From: Nostoc sp. KVJ20
GTDB lineage: Bacteria; Cyanobacteriota; Cyanobacteriia; Cyanobacteriales; Nostocaceae
Assembly: GCF_001712795.1 (NCBI RefSeq)
Contig: NZ_KV757543.1
Span: forward strand, 1 to 58,502
Length of the DNA stretch: 58,502 nucleotides
Reading direction: 5' to 3'
Shown: positions 34,463-44,406 of the stretch, piece by piece
Layout: the number at the start of each line of letters is the position of its first letter
Numbering within the stretch: the first letter of the stretch is position 1
Notes under the pieces: model-generated
Databases searched by the model: none
The model's input: only the letters and a program-made list of their open reading frames with translations
Told to the model about the DNA's origin: nothing
Made by a program: the position numbers and the translations under genes

Positions 34463-34892
34463 TCAATCTATCAACAGAACCAATTATTAATAGCCTTGAG
34501 GATGAATGCTGTTACTTCTGGTGATATACCCACTAAATCCAATGGATAATCAATAAAAAAGCTCCTAGTAGGTCTAAAACTAGGAGCTTCGTTTATTCAT
34601 TGCTTGATAATTGCAGTATATATATTTTTAATGATTTATCTCATCTACTTTAAGAATTAAGCTCCAGTTGAAAGCAGATACTAAATGCGATCGCTGTTGA
34701 GGTACAACTTTTCCTCTAAGAATTTCAGTTCAACATCACTTAAAAAACTTGCCTTCATTAAAGCAAGAAATTTTACTATAAAAACACAAATTGCGCGTAT
34801 ATACGGATGGATGCTTTGCTTAAGCATCGCTACTATGTAACAAATCATATAGCATCTGCTACTTAAGCAAGTGAATCAAGTTTGAAAGTTAA
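34463..34892. other. 430-bp intergenic region
   Basis: No gene. It contains a hairpin AGCTCCTAGT/ACTAGGAGCT (34560-34588), one inverted copy of TTCTTAGAGGAAA (34710-34722) and a perfect hairpin GATGCTT/AAGCATC (34810-34828) upstream of the XRE gene. Confidence 0.5.
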
Positions 34893-35141
34893 ATGACTAT
34901 CAAAAAACCCTTGGCTATCAAACAGCCAGAGGTAGGGCAGATCATTCATGATTTGCGGCTTTTAGCTGCGCTTACGCAAGAACAATTTGCAGCCACTGTA
35001 GGCGTTACTTATACCACGATTAACCGTTGGGAAAATGGACGCTCAACGCCGTCGCCGATGGCGATGAAGCTTATTGAGCAGAAGCTTGATGAGATGGGCG
35101 CTCAAGGTCAGGATTTGTTGGCTAAGTATTTACCGAATTAG
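34893..35141 (+). CDS. XRE-family helix-turn-helix regulator
   Basis: An 82-aa protein. VGQIIHDLRLLAALTQEQFA, then TYTTINRWENGRSTPSPMAM is a complete XRE/Cro helix-turn-helix. No other domain. Probably a transcription regulator of nearby or its own promoter. Confidence 0.85.
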   Translation: MTIKKPLAIKQPEVGQIIHDLRLLAALTQEQFAATVGVTYTTINRWENGRSTPSPMAMKLIEQKLDEMGAQGQDLLAKYLPN

Positions 35142-35165
35142 TTGTTTGCTCAGTTTTGGTGTGAG

Positions 35166-35231
35166 CGATCGCAGTTCGTCTGGTCGATGTCTTCGGCAAT
35201 GATGCGAGTGCAACTGTAGATGTGAAATAGA
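35166..35231 (+). pseudogene. Short C-terminal remnant, perhaps of a DNA methylase
   Basis: Frame AIAVRLVDVFGNDASATVDV then stop, resembling the tail of adenine-specific methylase or type III proteins (I...FG.D....). Only about 20 codons, so low confidence. Confidence 0.2.
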
Positions 35232-35265
35232 AATAAGCTATCAAACTGACAAATTTAGGATATAT

Positions 35266-35754
35266 ATGACATCTCAAATTCCAGATACATTTCTATATCA
35301 GGGCGAAAAATACGAATTAGTTGCTTTAGATGGGGAAAGACTAATAACCCCTCAAGATTACGGTATGAAGCCGCAAATGCTTCACACAGCTTGCTATCGC
35401 GGCTTTTACTCCACTTATGAGATTACCAACGATGGCTTATTCCTTACAGAAATGGTCATTGGTGAAGTCGAAGAAGGACACAAATCAATACAAGGCATCA
35501 TGCCAAAATTGCCTTCTCAGAATAGTCATGGTTATCCGACTTATAAAGGATTAAGGCTTATTACACCTTTTGCCGGAAGAATTAGGCTAGGCAAAGATTT
35601 TATTCAAGAGCTATATGTTCACATGGGTTATCAAAAACCTACTGCTTATGAAACACTTTTAGAATTCGCTTTTGAAGTAGGTAAGCTAGTGTCTATGCAA
35701 GACATTTCAGATGAAAATTCCAAAAATAGAGGTGCTTTTAAAAAAATGTTTTAA
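35266..35754 (+). CDS. Hypothetical protein, 162 aa
   Basis: Starts MTSQIPDTFLYQGEKYELVA; a beta-rich, soluble protein with aromatic residues throughout. It looks like the single-domain proteins found next to effector genes (immunity-like), but no toxin is adjacent. Family not named. Confidence 0.6.
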   Translation: MTSQIPDTFLYQGEKYELVALDGERLITPQDYGMKPQMLHTACYRGFYSTYEITNDGLFLTEMVIGEVEEGHKSIQGIMPKLPSQNSHGYPTYKGLRLITPFAGRIRLGKDFIQELYVHMGYQKPTAYETLLEFAFEVGKLVSMQDISDENSKNRGAFKKMF

Positions 35755-35969
35755 ACTGGCGACCTCATACAAAGTATTGAAGAGTCTTTTTCTCTAGATA
35801 TTGAACTATTGAACTTGAGTAATCGCGATCCACTTTAATATGGCCATCGCTCTCTGTTCTTAGAGGACAAATGAAAGATGCGATCAATCTCTCTTACCCA
35901 ATTCTTAAGGGAAATTCAGTATAAATTCACGTGACACAATGTAAATATAACCGTTAAGGAAAGGAAAAT

Positions 35970-37316
35970 ATGACAGAAATTATACCTGTAAATCCTACAA
36001 CAATTCAACTGGCACCGCTACCACAAAGTATACTACCAGCTATCAGTCAATTTATTACGGCTTTGGGAATTCCAAGAGAGGTATTAGCAAGCGAGGAAGA
36101 AATTGAATGTGCTTGGAGAGATTTACCTAGAGAGTTGCGTAGTATTCCTAATATTAATTTAAAAGGTGAGCTAATTATTAAAATGTGTATTGCAGTAAGC
36201 GTAGGTCTTTTTGATAGCGCAATTAACTATGCTTGGAATGCTGCTATCTTGCAGTTAAGAGAAAAAGTGAAAAATTTCGGATTGGAAATAGTTTCTCAAA
36301 TTCTTTCCAAAAATTTTGAAGAAAAACATCTATTAGAGCTTCAGGACTCTGAACTTTTAGATATTTGTTTGAAACTCAATCTTGCAACTGAAGATGGTTA
36401 TTTTTTCTTAGATCAATGTAGAAGTACTCGTAATAATTTCTCGGCAGCGCACCCAACAATTGGACAATTAGATGATCGTGAGTTTATCGTATTTCTAAAG
36501 AGGTGCGTAAAGTACGCTCTAGCTGAATCTACTTCACCAAGGGGTATCCATATTGGTACTTTCATTTCTGCTGTCAAAACATCTAGGTTTACAGAAGGAC
36601 AATGTTCATTATGGTTGGAACGCATAGATGCAACTCATGATGCTCAGAGAGATTTGCTGTTTAGTATGATTCATGGCATTTATTGTGATCCAACTACATT
36701 AGAGCCTGTGCGTTTAAATATAATAGATTTATGCCTTCCTTATAGCGAAAAATTCACATCATCTATTCGGTCTAAGCTAATTATTCAACATTCAGAATAT
36801 CGAGCCAAGGGTGACATACAACGATCTGCAATATCTCAACAATTTTTTGACAAAATAGGTCTGTTTACTCTTCTTGATGATTGTGAAAAGCACACTATTA
36901 TATCAAAAGTACTTAATCAACTGTGGAACGTTCATCAAGCATGGAACAACTTCTATAATGAACCACCATTTGCAGAGCGATTAGCAGAACTATCTAAAAA
37001 AGGTTTATTACCAAAAAATATACAGGAGGAATTTGTTGAAAAGGTAGTTGGTTGCTACATTGGAAACGGACATGGAGTATCTGAAATGGCAAAGCCTTTT
37101 TATGAGGAAATGATACGTGAATTTTCACCAAAAGAAATTCAACACATGGTTGAAATTACACGTAAAAATTCTTCTATAGTCGCACGTCGAATAAATAGCG
37201 AATCCTCATGTCGTATCAAGTTTATACAAGCTCTCAAATTAATTGATGCTTCTAGCGTACCTGATGCAGTTAGAGTTAGTTATGAAAATTTAATAGGGAT
37301 AAGAAGAAGTTATTAA
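35970..37316 (+). CDS. HEPN-domain-like protein
   Basis: A 448-aa, mostly helical protein. Residues about 60-175 look like a HEPN fold with RNNFSAAH at 154-161 (R-x6-H; the usual motif is R-x4-6-H) after a conserved Cys/Arg region. HEPN proteins are often RNases in defence or toxin systems. The C-terminal 270 residues are not recognised. It is followed by a small Gly-rich membrane protein. An RNase role in abortive infection is inference. Confidence 0.5.
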   Translation: MTEIIPVNPTTIQLAPLPQSILPAISQFITALGIPREVLASEEEIECAWRDLPRELRSIPNINLKGELIIKMCIAVSVGLFDSAINYAWNAAILQLREKVKNFGLEIVSQILSKNFEEKHLLELQDSELLDICLKLNLATEDGYFFLDQCRSTRNNFSAAHPTIGQLDDREFIVFLKRCVKYALAESTSPRGIHIGTFISAVKTSRFTEGQCSLWLERIDATHDAQRDLLFSMIHGIYCDPTTLEPVRLNIIDLCLPYSEKFTSSIRSKLIIQHSEYRAKGDIQRSAISQQFFDKIGLFTLLDDCEKHTIISKVLNQLWNVHQAWNNFYNEPPFAERLAELSKKGLLPKNIQEEFVEKVVGCYIGNGHGVSEMAKPFYEEMIREFSPKEIQHMVEITRKNSSIVARRINSESSCRIKFIQALKLIDASSVPDAVRVSYENLIGIRRSY

Positions 37317-37523
37317 CTAGATATACCACTGACACCAAGGACTAATATTATGAAATTATTTTCCTATGAAGCATTTGACAATAATCAAGCTTAAAAAAAG
37401 GTATTAAAAGCTATATCGCTGGTGTAGATGGCAGTCCTAATTATACTTTATTGAGAAATGCGATCGCTCCTTCCTTCTTAGAGTAAATACCAAGCATTCG
37501 TTTAAATATAAGAGAGCATAATT
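37317..37523. other. Short gap with gene remnants
   Basis: Contains a short broken frame (about 37351-37395) and a variant of the dispersed motif (TTCTTAGAGTAAA, about 37475). Confidence 0.3.
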
Positions 37524-37865
37524 ATGGATGAAATTGTTAGTAAATTAGCAGGCGTTGGATTACCAGCCGTTGTACTTCTCATCACAATGGCATCAACTGG
37601 GTTAGCTGGTGCTGCTGCAATTACTGCGGCATTAGCCATGTTAGGGCCAGGCGGAATGGTGGGCGGTATTGTATTACTGGGAATAATAGGTTTAGCATCA
37701 GATGCACTAACCAAATATGGATTGACAGCACTACTCCAGGGAATTTACGAAGAGAGAAGGAGAAGAGGTGAATCATTACAAAACCTATGTAGAGAAATTG
37801 ATGGTTTACCAATTACTAATGAACTCAAATTAGTTATAAGGAACCATATTGGTTGCTCTCGTTAA
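37524..37865 (+). CDS. Small glycine-rich membrane protein
   Basis: A 113-aa protein. Residues about 10-62 hold two hydrophobic helices with GxxxG-like spacing (LGPGGMVGGIVLLGIIG); the C-terminal 45 residues are charged (GIYEERRRRGESLQNL). It resembles pore- or membrane-targeting small effectors, but it may equally be an ordinary small membrane protein. It follows the HEPN gene on the same strand by about 200 bp. Confidence 0.55.
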   Translation: MDEIVSKLAGVGLPAVVLLITMASTGLAGAAAITAALAMLGPGGMVGGIVLLGIIGLASDALTKYGLTALLQGIYEERRRRGESLQNLCREIDGLPITNELKLVIRNHIGCSR

Positions 37866-37925
37866 TCGGGGTAAATTAGCATCCGTTCAGAAACTTAAGG
37901 GTATTGATATTACAAGGAAAGTGCA

Positions 37926-38276
37926 ATGTTTAAGCATAACAAAAACTTTCATACGGTCAAAGGAAATGGAATTATTATTTTACATTCCAACCATTTAGGT
38001 GATGTTGTAGAGGTTAGCATCAACCAAGAAAAACGTCGATTTTACGGTATTCGAGAAGATGGTAACTTGATAGAACATGACGGTGATTGTGGAAATGATT
38101 TTGCTCAACCTGTAATGCTTTATAAAATATACTATTGCTTTGAAAATGACACTTGGGGAGTAGGATATCGAATTAAAGATACGAAAGAAAAAAAGTGGAT
38201 GGATGGTTTTAAAACAGCTAGAGAAGCTTGGTTATATAGAGAAGCATTAATTGCCGATGGTATAGCTAAAAGATAA
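37926..38276 (+). CDS. Hypothetical protein, 116 aa
   Basis: Starts MFKHNKNFHTVKGNGIIILH; beta-rich with IYYCFENDTWGVGYRIKDTK. No membrane helix. AT-rich like its neighbours. Family not recognised. Confidence 0.55.
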   Translation: MFKHNKNFHTVKGNGIIILHSNHLGDVVEVSINQEKRRFYGIREDGNLIEHDGDCGNDFAQPVMLYKIYYCFENDTWGVGYRIKDTKEKKWMDGFKTAREAWLYREALIADGIAKR

Positions 38277-38344
38277 ATAAGAATCACGTACCAAAAGCGA
38301 TCGCCCAGCCCACCAAATTCTTAGAGGAAATCTACCAAACAACA

Positions 38345-38767
38345 GTGGCATACTGGCTGTTTCAAGGCAACCCCAAGTATTACCGCATCATAGACGGCAT
38401 CCGCGACTTTGAGCAGATGCCCTGGCTTGCAACGCGTTATGCCAAAGACATGGCTCCTGGTGATGGAGTACTGATTTGGAAATCTGGAGATAAAGCAGGG
38501 ATTTATGCGATCGCAGAGATTATCGAATCCTCTAAGAATATCGAAAACCCTACTGATATCGGCTATTGGATTGACACTAGTCGCGCCATGAATAAAACCT
38601 ACTCCAAAATCCGCTTTACCAGCAAGTTGTTAGACAAGCCACTGCTACGCGAAGACCTCAAGCTTGACTCTGTGCTAAAGACCTTGATGGTGATTCGTCA
38701 GCCAAACGCTACAAACTACAAGGTTACACAACAGGAATGGCAACGTGTACATGAATTAAGAGGATAG
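38345..38767 (+). CDS. EVE domain protein
   Basis: A 140-aa protein from GTG. AYWLFQGNPKYYRI, then MAPGDGVLIWKSGDKAGIYAIAEI, then KIRFTSKLLDKPLLRE match the EVE (PUA-like) fold, which reads modified bases such as methylated or hydroxymethylated cytosine. EVE domains are often parts of modification-dependent restriction systems; a McrA-like gene lies 9 kb away. Confidence 0.82.
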   Translation: MAYWLFQGNPKYYRIIDGIRDFEQMPWLATRYAKDMAPGDGVLIWKSGDKAGIYAIAEIIESSKNIENPTDIGYWIDTSRAMNKTYSKIRFTSKLLDKPLLREDLKLDSVLKTLMVIRQPNATNYKVTQQEWQRVHELRG

Positions 38768-38859
38768 CGATCGCTCATTCGTAAGGAAAAACTAACAGTA
38801 GAGGCGATCGCACCCCAGATAATTAAGTAAACATTGCAACAAACTAGATAATTATTTAT

Positions 38860-39567
38860 ATGAGTGAACCTATTTCATTAACGGTACTTTTCGGAGCTTC
38901 TAAAGGATTTATTGACATTTCCATAAGACTAGCTAAAGCTTTAAAGCTAATAGAATCTATTGAAAGTAAACTTGACCTTTTGACGCAGGTAGAATTTAAT
39001 GCTGCTTGGAAAACACTTTTTCATGCGTGTAATTCTAGCTCTTCTGATGAACAAAAGTCCGTTCTGATTAACAATGCCAGGATTGGTTTTACTAAAGCTA
39101 CTTGTCTTGAAAAAGGTGAGCGGCTTTTTTATACTTACTTAGGATTAGCAATTTGTGATTATTTACTTGATGATATGAATAATGTTAAAACAGCTTTAAT
39201 AGAAGCTGCAAAAATTAGTATATACAAAGACATTTATCAACAAGAAAGAGATTTATCTCTTGGCTTTAATAAGTATGGCATTAATTCCATTATAAATAGT
39301 TATAATCCTGGAAATATGTTAAATCTCATAAAAGGTATATTTGCATATCCATTGCTTTTAGCACAAAAAACAGAAATTCAAAAATATAATAAATCCAAAA
39401 GTGATTTGATTCACCATATTTTGAGAAAAATAAATGCTGAACAACAAATGATTATTATGGTAACAATAACTAATCAACCAAGCGTTATATTTACAAGTTT
39501 AGAATCAAAATCATTGGAGTTAATAAATTTACAAAAACAATGTATAGAAATAATAAGTAATATTTGA
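38860..39567 (+). CDS. Hypothetical helical protein, 235 aa
   Basis: Starts MSEPISLTVLFGASKGFIDI, with an N-terminal hydrophobic stretch and then helical repeats that look TPR-like (GLAICDYLLDDMNNVKTALI). Lys/Ile/Asn-rich and AT-rich. Family not recognised. Confidence 0.55.
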   Translation: MSEPISLTVLFGASKGFIDISIRLAKALKLIESIESKLDLLTQVEFNAAWKTLFHACNSSSSDEQKSVLINNARIGFTKATCLEKGERLFYTYLGLAICDYLLDDMNNVKTALIEAAKISIYKDIYQQERDLSLGFNKYGINSIINSYNPGNMLNLIKGIFAYPLLLAQKTEIQKYNKSKSDLIHHILRKINAEQQMIIMVTITNQPSVIFTSLESKSLELINLQKQCIEIISNI

Positions 39568-39647
39568 TTTTCAATATTTAGCCATCACTTCGCTCGTCAT
39601 AGGCATAGCTTCCTCCCATTTTTAAGGGAAAAGTACACAAGCAATAG

Positions 39648-40433
39648 ATGATAGTAAAAAATATGAATGTTGTAACTCAAGAGGTAAAGACTAAATTTAA
39701 CCCATCAGGAGACGAGCAGAACCTTGATGAAAGCGCAATTGTATTAAAAAGTTCTAGTTTACCCTATTTTATAGAATTACGAACTTCTTCTTTAATTGAT
39801 TATATTTTAAAAATTTACTCAAAAAGTAGCTTTACTAGAAAAAGTATTAATGACTGGTTAGCTATAAGAAGTAAGTCAGGATTTTATAAAGAATTAGCTC
39901 CTAATTTACATTTAGCATACGCTGACCAACGTGATGGACATAATTCAAAACATTGGTGGACATTATTTTTTAATGAGCATTATAAAGAAGATATATTGAA
40001 TAATATAAAAATTGAAATATCTTCCGTTAAAAGTAAATATTCAAAAGATGATACTAATGCCCAGCATCAATGGGGTGGCTTAAATTTTAGGTCAAGAACA
40101 GAAGTCAGAATAGCACACGCCTTACATAGTCAACGACTTTTATTTTTTGCTAACAGCCGGGCTTATATGGATTTAACTGATTTACCTATTTCTAACATTG
40201 ATAATAATCAATTAAAAGAAAGAATAGAAATAGATTTTTTAGTTTTCTATAAACAAAAGTGTATGATTTTGGAAGTTGATGGAGAACATCATCAGCAAGC
40301 ATCACAAAAAACCAGAGACTATAGGAGAGATAGAGTTTTATTACGTGATGGGATTCGGACTGTTAGATTTAATGCAAATGAATGTTATAACCATCCTTTA
40401 GAAGTCATTACCGAATTTTTAAATCTTTTTTAA
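39648..40433 (+). CDS. PD-(D/E)XK (DUF559-like) nuclease-type protein
   Basis: A 261-aa protein. The C-terminal half is the nuclease fold: RSRTEVRIAHAL (Glu), EIDFLVFYKQKCMILEVDGE (D...ExD), RRDRVLLRDGIRTVRFNANE. The N-terminal half (about 35-120) is not recognised. Similar proteins occur in restriction-like and defence islands. Strongly AT-rich, suggesting transfer. Confidence 0.7.
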   Translation: MIVKNMNVVTQEVKTKFNPSGDEQNLDESAIVLKSSSLPYFIELRTSSLIDYILKIYSKSSFTRKSINDWLAIRSKSGFYKELAPNLHLAYADQRDGHNSKHWWTLFFNEHYKEDILNNIKIEISSVKSKYSKDDTNAQHQWGGLNFRSRTEVRIAHALHSQRLLFFANSRAYMDLTDLPISNIDNNQLKERIEIDFLVFYKQKCMILEVDGEHHQQASQKTRDYRRDRVLLRDGIRTVRFNANECYNHPLEVITEFLNLF

Positions 40434-40594
40434 AATAGGTAATTTTGACACTCACACCTGCATAGGCTTCTTGCACCGCAGGCATCGCCCATCAGAATTT
40501 CCCAGCCGTGTTGAGACAGCATTAGGTAAAGTGGCAGCAAAAGTACTTTAATTGGTAGCAGAGCGATCGCCCACGCCCACCCTCATGACTGATA

Positions 40595-41479
40595 CTAAAA
40601 GGGATTGGCCTCTGTCACTACTTCTGGTAGTGGAATCAACTCTGTTTCATCTGGCACGTTAGCAAAGCGGCAGTCTCGCCAATCGGCTTTTGCTTGCTCT
40701 ATTCGCTCTTGTCGGCTAGAAACAAAATTCCACCATTTGTAGCGTGTACCCAATGGTTCACCACCAATAACAATACACCGAGCAGCAGCAGCAGCAGAAA
40801 CCTTGATTTCACCCACTGGTTCTAGGATAGCGAGGCGATATGGCTCTAGCGGTTGCCCATTAATGCTTAAACCTTCTGTGACGCTGTATACTGCTCTCTC
40901 TGAATAATCAGTGGGGATAGTAAAGTGAGCATTGGCAGACAGCACCACATCTAAGTAAAGAATAGGCGAGAAAACTTTGACAGGTGAGGTGTAGCCATCT
41001 GCAACTCCTGCAATGAGTTTGATGATGGCACCATTCTTTTCCCAGATAGGAAGAGTTTGGGCAGGATAGTGAGCAAAGCTTGGCTCGGTTTCTTCGTATT
41101 CCACAGGCAAGGCGACCCAGGTTTGAATGCCATGAATGGTAGCTTCATTTTGACGATCAATGTCGGGCGATCGTTCTGAATGTACAATCCCCTTTCCCGC
41201 CGTCATCCAATTCACAGCACCCTGTTGAATTTCCTGCACAGTGCCTAAACTATCGCGGTGCATCAAAGCACCATTAAACAAGTAAGTTACGGTGGCGAGA
41301 TTGATATGCGGATGTGGCCTGACATCGATGCCTTTGTTGGGTGGCAAAACAGACGGGCCAACATGATCAAAGAAGATAAACGGCCCAACCATTTGGCGAT
41401 TAGAATATGGCAAACTGCGACGGGCAATAAACCCACCCAAATCTTTAACTTCAGGTTCAATCAATTGCAGTATTGCCAT
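40595..41479 (-). CDS. Pirin family protein
   Basis: A 294-aa cupin from ATG at 41479. GPFIFFDHVGPS, then DVRPHPHINLATVTYLFNGAL (metal-binding His residues), then GAVNWMTAGKGIVHSERSP match pirin, including the conserved HPH and E. Many pirins have quercetinase-like dioxygenase activity; substrate unknown here. Confidence 0.9.
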   Translation of the reverse strand: MAILQLIEPEVKDLGGFIARRSLPYSNRQMVGPFIFFDHVGPSVLPPNKGIDVRPHPHINLATVTYLFNGALMHRDSLGTVQEIQQGAVNWMTAGKGIVHSERSPDIDRQNEATIHGIQTWVALPVEYEETEPSFAHYPAQTLPIWEKNGAIIKLIAGVADGYTSPVKVFSPILYLDVVLSANAHFTIPTDYSERAVYSVTEGLSINGQPLEPYRLAILEPVGEIKVSAAAAARCIVIGGEPLGTRYKWWNFVSSRQERIEQAKADWRDCRFANVPDETELIPLPEVVTEANPF

Positions 41480-41646
41480 AAGTGATGGGGGGTGATTGGT
41501 GAATGCTGGAATCATTATAAGTAGATCCACCAGCAAAAAGCTAACCTTTATGAGTTATCTGTTTATGCGATCGCTCTCTCCATCAACAGAGGAAAAGTTA
41601 AGGATGCGTAGTTTACCAATCGCACTCAAGCCTAAAAATCAGCAAT

Positions 41647-42204
41647 TCAACCAAGATAAGAGTATTGTGGCGGTTTGATTTTCAATAATTCTGTCCAGTA
41701 TTTTATAGCATTATCTTTGGTGGTTTTAAAATCACGTGATTTATGGACTCTGCCTATTTCCATCAAACAATATGTCAATTTAATAGCAGTAAGTAGGTTA
41801 ATCCATCCCACCGCTTTAAAATGTTGTAAAAACAAGTGAATAATAGTTTGTAATTTTTGTTTATGACGAAAATACATCCACCATTTCATTTGATGTATGG
41901 CGATACTGGTTTGATAAACTAATGTAGTTTCTACTTGTGTTAATTTATCTTTAACTTGATGATAAAACTGCATTTCTTTGTCAAAATTACCTGCTTTCTG
42001 AGCTAAAACAGCATCATCAGATAATTGATAAGCCTGACTAATTAAATTACCTGCCGTTTCTGCCTGCTGTTGAGTATAACCAAGTTTCATATATATAGTA
42101 GCTGCTGCTGATGCCAATTGGGCAAACTCCTCAGCATCATGTAACCAATAAATTTGGGCTTGTAATTCCCCTAGTGTGGCTGCTAAAGTCTCATTCATAT
42201 TCAA
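41647..42204 (-). CDS. Hypothetical helical protein, 185 aa
   Basis: Starts MNMNETLAATLGELQAQIYW; all-helical with no membrane segment. Same style as the 111-aa protein at 44067 (short Gln/Leu-rich helical proteins). Family not recognised. Confidence 0.55.
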   Translation of the reverse strand: MNMNETLAATLGELQAQIYWLHDAEEFAQLASAAATIYMKLGYTQQQAETAGNLISQAYQLSDDAVLAQKAGNFDKEMQFYHQVKDKLTQVETTLVYQTSIAIHQMKWWMYFRHKQKLQTIIHLFLQHFKAVGWINLLTAIKLTYCLMEIGRVHKSRDFKTTKDNAIKYWTELLKIKPPQYSYLG

Positions 42205-42465
42205 TCTAACTTTTCCTATAAGGGAATCTGGTAGTGATTGACCATAGCAGTATTTTAGGTGTTAAGGGTTTCCTCTAAGAAACGGAAAAGAGCGATCGCC
42301 CCAATCAAGTGAGGAAAACCCAGGAGTAACCTGACGCAGACATCGCTCCTGTTGAATTTACCACTCGTTTGCAGACAGCATTAGGTAAAGTGGCAGCCAA
42401 AGTAATTTAATAGGTAGTCAAGCGATGGCGCAGAGCGTCTACCATAAACAGTTTTGATGGTTGCC

Positions 42466-43077
42466 CTAATATAGCGTGTGTAACGTTCCAATCCAAACAT
42501 CTCCTGTTTTAATAGCAAAGTACCTATCACCATTCTGAAGAAAACCTGACCTGTAAGCTTTTTGTTTGATTTTGTTAATTTCTGCTTCACTTAGCTGGTC
42601 AATCTTTTCATAAAAATAATTCTCTTCAACGTGGAGTTCCCACTGAAAATTTTCGAGACTGAAGTTGTGAATTTTATATTTCTCAAATGGAAACGCTCTC
42701 TTTTCGTTGCTCTTTGTAAAAGTATTGTTATATCCAACAATCCAATCTCCAGTTGCTGCTACAACTTGAGAGTTAATAAAATGATGCTCAAACAACCATA
42801 TTTTTAAGTAAAAAGGCTCTCCCGACTCCTGAAGTGTTTTATGCCAATTTAAATAAATCTCTATTAAAGCCTCTAGTATTAATCGGTTGTACCAAATGGG
42901 AGGATTTCTTCTTACTAAGCGATACCAGGGGTCAATAGTGACCTTGACATAATCTCGTTGAGACTTGTGTAATTTGGTTACATCTAGGGTGAGATTGTAA
43001 TTCTTCCAATAGTTAATTTTTCTAATCTGTTTTTTCCAACCTCGAATCTTTTTTTTATTACTGTACGGGTTTGACAT
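42466..43077 (-). CDS. Hypothetical protein, 203 aa
   Basis: Very basic and aromatic N-terminus (MSNPYSNKKKIRGWKKQIRK), then WYRLVRRNPPIWYNRLILEA, with EENYFYEKIDQLSEAEINKI later. Proteins of this type occur in several copies in filamentous cyanobacteria as far as I recall; no function known. Confidence 0.6.
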   Translation of the reverse strand: MSNPYSNKKKIRGWKKQIRKINYWKNYNLTLDVTKLHKSQRDYVKVTIDPWYRLVRRNPPIWYNRLILEALIEIYLNWHKTLQESGEPFYLKIWLFEHHFINSQVVAATGDWIVGYNNTFTKSNEKRAFPFEKYKIHNFSLENFQWELHVEENYFYEKIDQLSEAEINKIKQKAYRSGFLQNGDRYFAIKTGDVWIGTLHTLY

Positions 43078-43480
43078 GGCAATTCTACAGGAGCTAACTA
43101 ATCTACTACTGTAGTATGTATATATTTGGCTTTGAGTTACTTACTTTGTATAAACCCGAAAGCGATCGCACATTTACTATTTATTTTCTAGTACATTACT
43201 AGCCAGTTGTGGCGAAGCGATGACCGAGCGCTGTGAGTTGGCTGCTGAGTTCTTCTACAGCGTTGGGTCAACAACTGGCGATTTGTGACTGTTCTGTTGA
43301 TATCTCATTTAAACTGCAATTCAGAGATAAGTTATGCCAAATTGCCAGAACCTTGAAACATGGCGGTGTAACTTCAACTTTTTCTTAGAGGAAAGCGTAA
43401 GCGCAGCCCCTTAAAGTAAACATCGCCACCTCACAACCCCAAATCCTGCTAAAATCCCTGTATTCAATACAGCAACTATC
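43078..43480. other. 403-bp intergenic region
   Basis: No gene. About 43203-43280 hold a short decayed frame bordered by an inverted AGCCAGTTG/CAACTGGC. One copy of TTTCTTAGAGGAAA is at 43381-43394. Confidence 0.4.
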
Positions 43481-43960
43481 ATGTCTGGCAAAGGATTTGG
43501 ACAACCCCAACCCACCAAAATCGATAAACTTGTTGAATCTGCGGTGCGTTATTGCCACAAGCGACACCCAGAATCATTAGACCAAATTTTTGACAATCTG
43601 CCTGTTAAGCTCAACCAGCAAGTGTTAGATGGTACGGTTGCAGCTTTAAAAAAAGACATTGATAGTCTCAGTTGGCTGTGTGGTTACTTTGCATCCGAAA
43701 TTAACAGCACTTCAGACAACGATAAACCCTACCATCCCATTACCTTGTTATCAAAACTTTTGATTAAATCGGGAATGCAGCCATTCGTTGATTTTATGCC
43801 CTACATTGGTTGCCGCATTTCCATACTCAACAACGATAAATTTGAAGCACTACCGCCTAGAGTGCAAGCAGCAGTCAAAGAAGCCTTTGATGTGGTAGAA
43901 ACTAGTGGAGAAGAGGCACAAAGGATAAATGAGGCATTGCTACGTGAGTTGGAAGTGTAG
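43481..43960 (+). CDS. Hypothetical protein, 159 aa
   Basis: Starts MSGKGFGQPQPTKIDKLVES; helical with a conserved-looking CHKRHPESLDQIFDNLP. Soluble. Short dispersed repeat just upstream. Family not recognised. Confidence 0.6.
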   Translation: MSGKGFGQPQPTKIDKLVESAVRYCHKRHPESLDQIFDNLPVKLNQQVLDGTVAALKKDIDSLSWLCGYFASEINSTSDNDKPYHPITLLSKLLIKSGMQPFVDFMPYIGCRISILNNDKFEALPPRVQAAVKEAFDVVETSGEEAQRINEALLRELEV

Positions 43961-44066
43961 TAAATAATGACATAGTATAACTGCCGGATGAGGGTAGGCA
44001 TCGCTACACAGATTTACGTGTTTATTGATATTAGGCGTTAATGTGCATCTCTATTTATTAAATATA

Positions 44067-44402
44067 TTAGTTGGATTGGAATATTGTGATAACGGTATCA
44101 TGCCAAATAGTAATTTCTTGAATAGTCTGATTGATTTTATCTGTATCACTGCTGATTGTTTCTAAATCCAATAGACAATTCACTAAAAATCTAACTAAAT
44201 AAGTCAATTTTAAAGCATTATCAAATGCTAGATTTGGCATTATTTTTTCAATAAGATATATTGATTCTTTAATGATATTCTCTATTGTTGGGCTTTGACC
44301 TTCTTGTAATAAAGTTTGTATTGTTTGTAAATTGCTAACTAAATTATCTAAATTCGCTTGAGCTTCTTGTCTAAGTAAAAAGGTTTGTGTAAAATCGTTC
44401 AT
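44067..44402 (-). CDS. Small helical partner of the OLD-like ATPase
   Basis: A 111-aa all-helical protein starting MNDFTQTFLLRQEAQANLDN. It begins 4 bp after the ATPase stop, so it is co-translated with it. It may be a partner, toxin or immunity protein of the ATPase; this is position-based inference. Confidence 0.6.
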   Translation of the reverse strand: MNDFTQTFLLRQEAQANLDNLVSNLQTIQTLLQEGQSPTIENIIKESIYLIEKIMPNLAFDNALKLTYLVRFLVNCLLDLETISSDTDKINQTIQEITIWHDTVITIFQSN

Positions 44403-44406
44403 AAAG

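Noticed and set aside
43203..43280. Short gene remnant between inverted AGCCAGTTG and CAACTGGC
   Set aside because: About 20 codons only, no identifiable family; the inverted ends may be coincidence.
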